Shown here: piece after piece, positions 56,726 to 64,000 of the stretch
Position numbering within the stretch: the first letter of the stretch is position 1
Layout: every line of letters begins with the position of its first letter
Source: JAFGAS01 sp963809875
GTDB taxonomy: Bacteria > Desulfobacterota > Zymogenia > Zymogenales > Zymogenaceae
Direction of reading: 5' to 3'
Length of the DNA stretch: 64,000 nucleotides
NCBI GenBank assembly: GCA_963809875.1
Contig: CAWELC010000007.1
Location: 248,001-312,000 of the forward strand
The notes under the pieces: model-generated
The model's input: only the letters and a program-made list of their open reading frames with translations
Database searches by the model: none
Told to the model about the DNA's origin: nothing
Position numbers and translations under genes: made by a program

Positions 56726-58742
56726 TCAAGAGTCCTCTTCCATGAAAAAGGCCGCCACGTCCGCGAGATCGTCGGTGAATGGAGAAGTGGGACAGGCTCT
56801 TCAGGAAGACACGGCCGTACTGCTTGTGCCGTATCCGCGAGTCCAGCACCGCCAGGACCCCCCGGTCGCTCTGTGAGCGGATGAGCCGCCCCAGTCCCTG
56901 GCGCAGCATAATCACGGCCCGGGGAAGCTGATATCGGTAAAAGGGATTCTGATCCCGATCTCTCAGGTATTCAAGCTTGGCCTCGATAAGCGGATCGTTC
57001 GGCCGGTCAAACGGGAGCTTGTCGATGATCACCAGAGAGAGCGCCTCTCCCGGCACATCGACCCCTTCCCAGAAAGATGCGGTCGCAAAAAGCACCGATG
57101 AGACGTCGTCTCTGAATTCGGCGAGCAGCGCCCCCCTGGGAGCATCCCCCTGGATCATAACCCTCATCGGCATTTCATCCCTGACGGCGGCGTAGGCCGC
57201 CTCCATGTTCCTGACGCTCGTGAACAGGACCAGCGCCCGTCCCCGGCTTATGGAAAGGAGTCGGCCTGATCGTATCGATCATCGCCCCGTTATGATACGT
57301 GCGGTCACGAGCCGGAAGGTCGGACGGGATAAAGAGGAGCGCGTTGCCTTTTCATGTCGAATCCGCCGGGCGCGATAATTCCCTCGACGTCCGACGCGAT
57401 CCCGACGCTCTCGGTAAAGAAGTCGAAGTCCGCCCATAACGGTGAGCGTCGCAGAGGTGAATATGATCGTATCCACCTTCTTATGGAGCTTTTGTCCAAG
57501 CTCCTTGCTGATATCGATGGGCGCCGCACAGAAGACGATGTCGCCTCCCCGGGCTTCGGACCAGTAGACGTATTCGCGATCGGGCATCGTCACGATGAAC
57601 CGGAGGCTGTCTGCGATCTCCTCGGCCCGCCGGGCGGCGGCCAGCAGCGGCTCATGATCGATCGCGGATGAACGGATCGTCTCCCCCAACAGAGACAGCT
57701 GTGCCGCAAGCCGTTCGGCCCGCTGCCCGTCGTCGGCGCTAAAGAAGCCGGCCCCGATCCTTGTCTTGCCGTCGGCGGCGCGGCCCCCGACGGCGTTGAA
57801 GAACCCGACGGACTCCCCCGTAACGGACATCACCGCCCGCTCTATGGGCCGGTTAACGATCCGCTCGGACGCCATCTCGCGCAGGAGGTCCCGCGTCAGC
57901 TCGTCGATCCGAAACGGGGAAACCGAGAGGGAAAAATAGGAGAGGGCAACCCTCTCGATGTTATGGGCCTCGTCCAGCACGACCGCCTCCCAGCGGGGGA
58001 TCACGCCTGCCGCCCCCCTCTCCCGAACCATCAGGTCGATGAAGAACAGATGATGATTCACCACCACGATATCGGCGGCCTGCGCCCTCCTCCGGGCCCG
58101 GCTCACAAAACAGTCCTCAAACCGGGCGCATTTGGCCCCGATGCATGTCTCGGGAGACGACGACAGCTCACCCCAGAGGGCAAACCCATCGGGAAGAGTC
58201 GTCAGCTCGGCTCGATCCCCGGTCTTCGTCCGGGCGGCCCACCGCTCGATATCGGCCGCAAACGACTTCCCGCTTCTGGAACGCAAGGTCGCGCTGCCGA
58301 ACGAACCGCTCGTACCGGCGCAGGCAGAGGTAGTTGTTGCGTCCCTTGAGGACGACCGCCTGCACGGATCTGCCCATTGCCCGCTCGATGATGGGGATAT
58401 CCTTTTCGATGATCTGTTCCTGGAGGTTGATGGTGCCCGTGGAGACGACGACCTTCTTGCCCGAGAGGAGCGCCGGGACCAGATAGGCCAGGGTCTTGCC
58501 CGTCCCGGTGCCCGCCTCTACCATCAGGGAGCGCCGCCGGCAAACGCCTGCCCCACCGCCCGGGCCATCATGAGCTGTCCCTCCCGAAACTCGAATCCGG
58601 GAAGGACCGTGGAGAGATGCCCGTTTTGCCCGAAAAACTCGTCTATGCGCGCCTCGTAGTCGTTTTGTTTTCGCACCGTTGACTTCTTCTCCGAGAGATG
58701 ATATAAGAAAGGATAACCCGTGGAGAGGCGGATCTCGGCCAT
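56726..58742 (-). CDS. DinG-family ATP-dependent DNA helicase, about six frameshifts
   Basis: Superfamily 2 (XPD/DinG-like) helicase. Start about 58742 (MAEIRLSTGYPFLY). Pieces in order: EFREGQLMMARAVGQAF, Walker A MVEAGTGTGKTLAYLVPALL, VVVNHHLFFIDLMV, the DEAH box WEAVVLDEAHNIERV, SATLTV, ATASFWEGVDVPGEALSLVI and motif VI LRQGLGRLIRSQSDRGVLAV. Breaks lie near 58527 (C-run), 58265, 57433, 57345, 57263 and 56780; the final frame ends DDLADVAAFFMEEDS at 56726. Four cysteines that might hold an iron-sulfur cluster (CIGAKCARFEDC) are present. Indel density is high; pseudogene or error. Confidence 0.86.
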
Positions 58743-58814
58743 TCTTCGATACGACGCGCCCGGGTACCGGAATCGATTATACCCGAAAAACCCATGGATT
58801 AAAAGGAGACGGTG

Positions 58815-59977
58815 ATGGCGGCATCGCAAAACAAGGGACTTCAGTTCTTTGTGACGATGGTGGTCTTCCTGCTGCTCTTTTTCGGCTTCTACTACTTCAT
58901 CTCCAACAGGGAAAAGAAGGACGGCGCGACGACCGCCGACTTCGAGGTCGCCTACATCAATGACGGCTCCGCCTACATCTCCGGGAATCAAGGCCGAAAA
59001 TCCCAAGAAGATCGCCGTCGCCCACCGGATCGCCTTCACCCCGTCGGGAGACGGCCTCTACTATATCGATAATTACTCGAAATTGAAGTATTACGACATG
59101 GCGACGGGCGATTCGAGAGACGTCTTCATCAACGTCGCGATCCTTTGCCGTCTGCCCGGTCAGCCGACCTTATCGCCGTCGTGGAAAAGGGGGAGTCGGG
59201 CCATCTCGATATCATCACGCAACGGGCGATGAGGTCGCCGATCTCGGCGTCGGCGCGCGCCCCTCCTGGTTTCCGAGGGGGAAAGCGCCTCGTCTATATC
59301 AGCGGCGACCACGATCTATGATGCCGCGGGCGGGGACTGGAATTCGTATCCCCTCTACGAGGGGAAGCCTCTCGATATCGCCGTCTCCGCCGGACGGTAA
59401 ATCGATTCTCTTGTCCGAGAGCAACGACACGCGAAAGCCGCCTGGCGCTGCTGACGATCGCGACGAAGGCCGTTACCGAGATCAAGACCGCCGTCCTTGA
59501 GGAAACGCCGACCGCGGCCTCGCCCCTCGGTTTCTCGTCGCCCGGCTGGCTTCCCGGATACAGGACGAGGCGCTCTTCGTCTATAACGACCCCAAGAGGG
59601 GCAGGCTCTACCGGCTTGATCCGTCGACCGGGGCCGTCACGGGCGTGGCCGAGGAGCCGGGACCGATCTACTCGCTGGCGGTGTCCTCAAAGGGGGACCG
59701 GGCCGCCTATTTCTACGTCGTCAAGGGAAACCTCCCGAAATTCACGGAGAAGGTGGACGGAAAAGAGACCCCCGATCGTTTTCGGCCCGGCCGAGATGAC
59801 CCAGGAATACGTCACGGAGCTCTATAAACAGAGGAGGAGAAGGACGAGATCGGCGGTGAAAAGCTCAACAACTTCAACACGCGAAAGCTGCTTGACGGCG
59901 ACGTGATCAGGATCGTGGACCTGGCCAAGGGCACCTACTGGCCGATCGGCAGCGGACAGTACCCGGTGCTGAGGTAG
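58815..59977 (+). CDS. Membrane-anchored TolB/WD40-like beta-propeller protein, many frameshifts
   Basis: Start ATG 58815 with AAAGGAG upstream. One N-terminal helix (LQFFVTMVVFLLLFFGFYYF) then propeller-like repeats: IAFTPSGDGLYYIDNYSKLK, RGKRLVYISGD, PLDIAVSPDGKSILLSESND, SLAVSSKGDRAAYFYVVKGN, and the end IVDLAKGTYWPIGSGQYPVL. At least eight frame changes are needed between 58985 and 59830 (for example near 58985, 59135, 59290, 59325 and 59395), about one per 100 bp. Function unknown. It is divergent from the helicase and ends at a terminator. Confidence 0.7.
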
Positions 59978-60028
59978 CGTCTTTCCGGGTTCCCGGGCAG
60001 GCCTTTCACACTTAGCCTAATTATCCAG

Positions 60029-60060
60029 AAAAGGGGGGATCTTCCGATCCCCCCTTTTCT
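60029..60060. terminator. Bidirectional intrinsic terminator
   Basis: AAAAGGGGGGATC (60029-60041), loop TTCC, GATCCCCCCTTTT (60046-60058) with A and T tails. Between the convergent propeller and PLP-decarboxylase genes. Confidence 0.92.
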
Positions 60061-60167
60061 TTTGAATCGCTGAGAGAGATTAAATGGGTTGATTACCGGA
60101 GTGACGATCCGGGCTTTGGACTCGCCCGGGAGACCAGGTCCCAGCCGATTGTCCCCCTATCGCCCTG

Positions 60168-61448
60168 TTACACGTATTTCGCCAGGAACTCCGCCGTGAT
60201 CTTTCCCTCCTTCACTCCCCTGGCCACCTCGGCTGCCGCCGAGACAAACCCATCCACGACCTCGTCGCTAACCGGGGCGCAGATGAACTGGACGAGGGGG
60301 GGCTCGTAGACCGGATAGACGAATTTGTTGCGCTCGAACAGCCCCGCGATAAACGACATAAAGTCGATGTCTCCGGTATCGAACACCAGCGGGGTAAGGT
60401 CGTTGTCCCAGCAGCGCAGGCCGTCGATCGCGTTGATCCCCTTCATGTAGCGCTGCCGCACCTCGAGCGTCCGCCGGGCCAGCTCAAGGTATCCTTTCTC
60501 GCCCAGATACATCATCACCGCCCAGGCCGAAGCGACCGAGCCCGCAGGGAACGTCCCCAGGATGGCCTCCGTCCGATAGGGGCCGCTCGGCCAGTCCGAG
60601 GGATGGCACCAGTGATACTGCTGCAGCTCCTTGTTCCGGTAGAGTATGGTGGAGCAGGGCTTGGCTGTGTAGCCGTACTTGTGGAGGTCGGCCGACACGC
60701 TGCAGACTCCCGGGACGTCAAAGCGCCATTTCGTGGGAAGCCGGTAGCCGAGTTTTTCGACCCACGGCGCCAGGTACCCACCAAGGCACGCGTCGGTGTG
60801 CATCCAGAGGTCGTGCCTTTGGGCGACCGCCGCCAGCTCCTCGATCGGGTCGTAGAGCCCGTACGACCAGCACGGCGCGGACCCCGCGATCATGACGGTA
60901 TCGGGCGTGATGGCCCGCTCCATGGCGGCAACGTCGGCCCGGTAGTCGGGCCCGAGCGGCACCCGGGTCAGCTTGATGCCGGTGAAATGAGCCCACTTGC
61001 TGAACGCGGCGTGGATGGAATAGGGGACGACAACCTCGGGGTGCGTGACCTTGGGCTTGTTGGCCTTGGCCCACTGGACGGCCGCGTTTATCGCGCAGTA
61101 GAGGCTCTCCGACCCGCCCGAGGTGATGTTGACCCGCGTCTCGTCACCGCCCAGGATCTCCACCACCATGCGCTTGACCTCCCGCTCCATCGTCTGCAGG
61201 CCGGGGGCCAGCTCCTTGCTCAGCATGTTCTTCTTCATGAATTTGGAGAACGCCGCCCGGGAGACGTCGTTGACCTGGTAGCTGTCCATCAGGGTCATGG
61301 AGTAGAGCATGACGTGGCCGTCCACCGGCGCGGCATCGAGGCCGTAAAGCTCGTTGAGCCTGGCCTCGACCTCCTCCTTGGTCTTTCCGACTGCGGGAAA
61401 GACCGGATGGTCGAAGACGAGTTCCTGCCCCTCACCAAAATATCCCAT
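60168..61448 (-). CDS. PLP-dependent decarboxylase/lyase, S1P-lyase-like
   Basis: 426 residues, group II decarboxylase fold. Start 61448 (MGYFGEGQEL) has GGGAGG upstream. INITSGGSESLYCAI region (VNITSGGSESLYCAINAAV), PLP-stacking HAAFSKWAHF, Asp219 (WMHTDACLGGYLAPW) and Schiff-base Lys257 (SADLHKYGYTAKPCSTILY) are visible. The DLHKYGY context and SDWPSGPYRTEAILGTFPAG recall sphingosine-1-phosphate lyase and archaeal MfnA-like enzymes more than classic GadB. Substrate is unassigned: it may be an amino acid or a long-chain base phosphate. It lies downstream of a GH2 gene. Confidence 0.82.
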   Translation of the reverse strand: MGYFGEGQELVFDHPVFPAVGKTKEEVEARLNELYGLDAAPVDGHVMLYSMTLMDSYQVNDVSRAAFSKFMKKNMLSKELAPGLQTMEREVKRMVVEILGGDETRVNITSGGSESLYCAINAAVQWAKANKPKVTHPEVVVPYSIHAAFSKWAHFTGIKLTRVPLGPDYRADVAAMERAITPDTVMIAGSAPCWSYGLYDPIEELAAVAQRHDLWMHTDACLGGYLAPWVEKLGYRLPTKWRFDVPGVCSVSADLHKYGYTAKPCSTILYRNKELQQYHWCHPSDWPSGPYRTEAILGTFPAGSVASAWAVMMYLGEKGYLELARRTLEVRQRYMKGINAIDGLRCWDNDLTPLVFDTGDIDFMSFIAGLFERNKFVYPVYEPPLVQFICAPVSDEVVDGFVSAAAEVARGVKEGKITAEFLAKYV

Positions 61449-61579
61449 CGTCCACCTCCCAGAAAGCACCTATGGTTTGTGCAATGCGCCCGCAGCACGG
61501 TCAAGGGTGTCGTGCCGATTCACGTCCGACGTGCCGGCAAGAAGAGGCAAGATCAATGTTCAGCGCGCATCCCCGATCA

Positions 61580-63307
61580 CTATTTCCGCTTTCCGGTCAT
61601 CTCGTTTATCTCCCTGACCGCTTTTGCCGGATATTTCTCGGACCGGTCGAAGTGGAGCAGTCCGTTTTTCTCGTTCTCGACGTCGTACGCCTGAGTCAGG
61701 CAGTAGCCCGTGATGATCGGGTACTCCAGCATTATCCGGACGTTGCGCTTGAAGTTTTCCATAAAATCCCCGGCCCCCTTGTAGTAGCCCGCGCCGCCGA
61801 ACTCGCTGATGACGAAAGGCTCCTCGCCCCGGTAGGTCCCCTGTCTGAGGTAGGGCCTCCTGCCCACCAGGTGCGTGCTCACGATGTTTACGATCGTCTT
61901 GGGCAGCCTCAGGAACTGGCGCGACATCTTCCGTGTGTCGCCGAGGATGCGGTAGAGGTCGTGGATCTTTTCGTCACTGTTCAGGTAGTGATGGATGTCG
62001 GCGATATCGGTGATCAGGTGGTCGTAGCCGGAATTGTCGACCACCAGGATTGCCGGGTTGAAGTCCTTTACCTTCCGGTACATCGATGCGAGGAACCGCC
62101 GCTTGCCGGCGCTCCAGAACAGTCCGAAGATGCCCCACGTCTCGTTGAAAAGGACGACCGTCATGACCGAGGGGTGCGAGGCGTCCCGCTCGAGGAGCTC
62201 CGCGAGCTCCCTCTCGTACTGTTTCTCGTCCAGGCCGCCGAAGAGGAAGGGAGACGGCATCTCGTCCCACAAGAGCAGCCCGTGTTTGTCGCAGTAGAAC
62301 AGGTAGCGCGGGTCCTCGATCTTCTCGTGCATCCTGATGCCGTTGAATCCCAGGGACTTGTACCTGATGATCTCCCTTTCGAATTCGGCCTCGTCGACGG
62401 GCGTGTAGTGCCCCTTGGGATAGTACCCCTGCACTAAAAGCATCCTGAGATAGATGGGCTTACCGTTTAGCAGGATCGTGCCGCCCTTTGCCTCGACCCT
62501 CCTCAGGCCGGTGAAGGCCGTGACCCGGTCGCTCACCGAGCCCCCTTCGTCAAAAAGCGTCACCTGGACGCGGTAGAGGTGGGGATCCCCGGTCGACCAG
62601 AGCCGCGGCGCTTTGATGAGAAATGTCTTTTCCACGCGTTTGCCTTCGACCGGGAGCATCTCGCGTACGACCACCGCATCGTCGGCGTCGACGATTCGCA
62701 CCTCGCACGATGCCGGTCGCCGCGCGTCGATATCGGCCCGCACCGTCACCCGGTCCCTGTCGGGCAGGAGCACGAGGCTGCCGATCGAGGAGTCGCCCGT
62801 GGCGTGGATGAAGACCGGCTGCCAGATGCCGCTGGCAGGCGTGTAGAAGACCTCCGACAGCCGCCGGTATACGTACTGCTTACCCCTGAGCGTCCGCGTG
62901 GTCGCAGGATCGGCGACCCTTACCGAGATCCTGTTATCGTCCCGGAGAAAGTCGGTGATCTCAAACGAGAACGGCGTGTAGCCTCCCCGGTGGCCGCCGA
63001 GGCGGTTGCCGTTTATCCAGACCTCGGTCTCATAGTCCACGGCGCCGAAGTTGAGAAAGAATCGCCTTCCCTCGGGCAGCGCCGTGCGGGGGAATTGTTT
63101 CCCGTACCAGAACACGGGGTATATCTTCCCGGCCCCGACCCCGGACGACTCGCTCTCGACACAGTAGGGGACCCGGATGGTGCCCGACAGCCGCTTGAGC
63201 TGCCATCCCTCTTTTGTGCCGACGTCATCCGGGTCGAATTCAAACTCCCAGGGGCCGTCAAGCGGCAGCCAGCGCTCTCGCTGTCTATCGGGCCGCGGGT
63301 AACTCAT
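61580..63307 (-). CDS. Glycoside hydrolase family 2
   Basis: 575 residues, cytosolic (no signal peptide). Sugar-binding jelly-roll domain (about 10-180: GGHRGGYTPFSFEITDFL, FYTPASGIWQPVFIHAT), an Ig-like domain (about 185-275), then a TIM barrel. The acid/base Glu is in VVLFNETWGIF and the nucleophile Glu in PFVISEFGGAGYY. Family members are beta-galactosidases, glucuronidases or mannosidases; specificity is not deducible. The length is short for LacZ. The GPH symporter at 12.7 kb could supply substrate but is distant. Confidence 0.92.
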   Translation of the reverse strand: MSYPRPDRQRERWLPLDGPWEFEFDPDDVGTKEGWQLKRLSGTIRVPYCVESESSGVGAGKIYPVFWYGKQFPRTALPEGRRFFLNFGAVDYETEVWINGNRLGGHRGGYTPFSFEITDFLRDDNRISVRVADPATTRTLRGKQYVYRRLSEVFYTPASGIWQPVFIHATGDSSIGSLVLLPDRDRVTVRADIDARRPASCEVRIVDADDAVVVREMLPVEGKRVEKTFLIKAPRLWSTGDPHLYRVQVTLFDEGGSVSDRVTAFTGLRRVEAKGGTILLNGKPIYLRMLLVQGYYPKGHYTPVDEAEFEREIIRYKSLGFNGIRMHEKIEDPRYLFYCDKHGLLLWDEMPSPFLFGGLDEKQYERELAELLERDASHPSVMTVVLFNETWGIFGLFWSAGKRRFLASMYRKVKDFNPAILVVDNSGYDHLITDIADIHHYLNSDEKIHDLYRILGDTRKMSRQFLRLPKTIVNIVSTHLVGRRPYLRQGTYRGEEPFVISEFGGAGYYKGAGDFMENFKRNVRIMLEYPIITGYCLTQAYDVENEKNGLLHFDRSEKYPAKAVREINEMTGKRK

Positions 63308-63413
63308 GGCATGACTCCTTGGACTGTATGTGCGGGAGTGTCAAAACCGGCTTGCCCGCCTGCGAGGCCGCGAGGGTCTGGAAATCCAATCCCCGATCGA
63401 TCGGGACGTCTTC

Positions 63414-64000
63414 TTACCTGGGCGGTCTCCGCTTTATTACCCCGGCCCCGATCAGGTCTCGCCCGTACTGTTTGAATGCGTCGTTGAATTTTTTGGCAAA
63501 GAGCGGTTTTTTGCCCGCCGGGATCTTGAGCTCGTAGTCGGTGGCGCCGGGTGGCGTCACCTCCTTGAGCAGCTCCGGGTTGAGCGCCACCAGCGTTTTT
63601 TCGCTCGTCCCCAAGAGCTTTGCGAAGAACCAGAGCGGAAGCCCTCCCGGTACATAGACCTTATCGTAGGTGAAGGGGACTACGCCCTTCGGACGACTGA
63701 ACCCGTATTTCTCCGGGTTCTTCATGATCAGCATCAGGGCCAGCACCCGCGGCACGTAACCCTCGGCCTGAAACCTGAGCCTGCCCATCTTGCCCATCTC
63801 CCACAGGCAGACCGACCCGCTCGCCTTGATAGCGGCGTTTACCGAGCCCGAGCCGCAGTTGTAGCCGGCCAGCGCCAGCTCCCAGTTGGAAAACGATGTA
63901 TAGAGCGACGAGAAATATTTGGCGGCGGCAATTGTCGATTTCTCGTAGTCGCGGCGCTCGTCCACCCACTCGTCCGTCTCCATCCCGAACCCCTTGGCTG
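63414..64000 (-). CDS. MltD-type lytic transglycosylase, 5'-truncated by window edge
   Basis: The frame is open to base 64000, so the N-terminus is outside. The visible part begins AKGFGMETDEWVDERRDYEKS, then AAKYFSSLY and LALAGYNCGSGSVNAAI of the SLT catalytic domain. A C-terminal region follows (VYVPGGLPLWFFAKLLGTSEKTLVALNPELLKE) with a LysM-like peptidoglycan-binding motif. The catalytic Glu and signal sequence are not in the window. It cleaves murein glycan strands in the envelope. Confidence 0.9.
   Translation of the reverse strand, partial: AKGFGMETDEWVDERRDYEKSTIAAAKYFSSLYTSFSNWELALAGYNCGSGSVNAAIKASGSVCLWEMGKMGRLRFQAEGYVPRVLALMLIMKNPEKYGFSRPKGVVPFTYDKVYVPGGLPLWFFAKLLGTSEKTLVALNPELLKEVTPPGATDYELKIPAGKKPLFAKKFNDAFKQYGRDLIGAGVIKRRPPR

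Overview
The window is 64 kb of GC-rich, gene-dense DNA with about 64 protein genes and one tRNA. Gene content and order suggest a Gram-negative anaerobe or facultative anaerobe of the deltaproteobacterial (Desulfobacterota) type. The pointers are an ftsH-folP-glmM-acpS-nnr-tsaE-lysC-cimA run, a pgpA-cinA-thpR-recA-pilT-recX-alaS run, a tungstate/molybdate locus, lar genes, and a chemosensory operon with a small GTPase and a roadblock protein. This placement is inference; there is no 16S rRNA gene in the window.

Left part (1-20 kb). The window opens inside a kdpABC potassium pump operon that ends in an unusual KdpD-like protein: it has no kinase and instead carries a C-terminal PTS EIIA-type domain. 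Next come a PfkB sugar/nucleoside kinase, a TauE/SafE-DUF1634 pair and an ornithine aminotransferase-like gene, all on the minus strand. A metal-oxyanion locus follows: a strong promoter, a candidate Moco/Tuco riboswitch, a TupA-type tungstate-binding protein, a Mop molbindin and a MOT1-type transporter. After a GPH sugar symporter and a small membrane protein comes a DmeR-DmeF-like Co/Ni efflux operon with a membrane methyltransferase inserted between regulator and pump. A PQQ-type sugar dehydrogenase and an Fe/Mn superoxide dismutase end this part.

Middle (20-37.6 kb). A tRNA-Arg(UCG), an MFS transporter and proC (minus) are followed by the plus-strand housekeeping run ftsH to cimA. Two ComEA-like helix-hairpin-helix genes are bracketed by two copies of a 27-bp REP-like palindrome. 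Two tandem zinc-ribbon membrane paralogues and a small AT-richer island follow; the island holds a nuclease-like protein and a HepT/MntA toxin-antitoxin pair.

Right part (37.6-64 kb). Nearly everything from 56.5 to 37.7 kb reads on the minus strand in tightly overlapping genes: GTPase, roadblock protein, CheR, MCP, CheW, CheY, CheB, CheA, CheC, LarB, then LarC, a REC-GAF-HD-GYP protein, PgpA, CinA, ThpR, RecA, PilT, RecX and AlaS. A good sigma70-type promoter lies before the GTPase and a terminator-like hairpin lies between larB and larC. Beyond it are a DinG-type helicase, a membrane-anchored beta-propeller protein, an S1P-lyase-like PLP decarboxylase, a GH2 glycosidase and a partial MltD-type transglycosylase.

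Single-base indels break rocD, the MOT1 gene, the GPH symporter, dmeF, alaS, dinG and the propeller gene, while protein similarity continues in another frame each time. Because alaS is essential and several breaks lie in homopolymers, consensus errors are more likely than true decay, at least in alaS.
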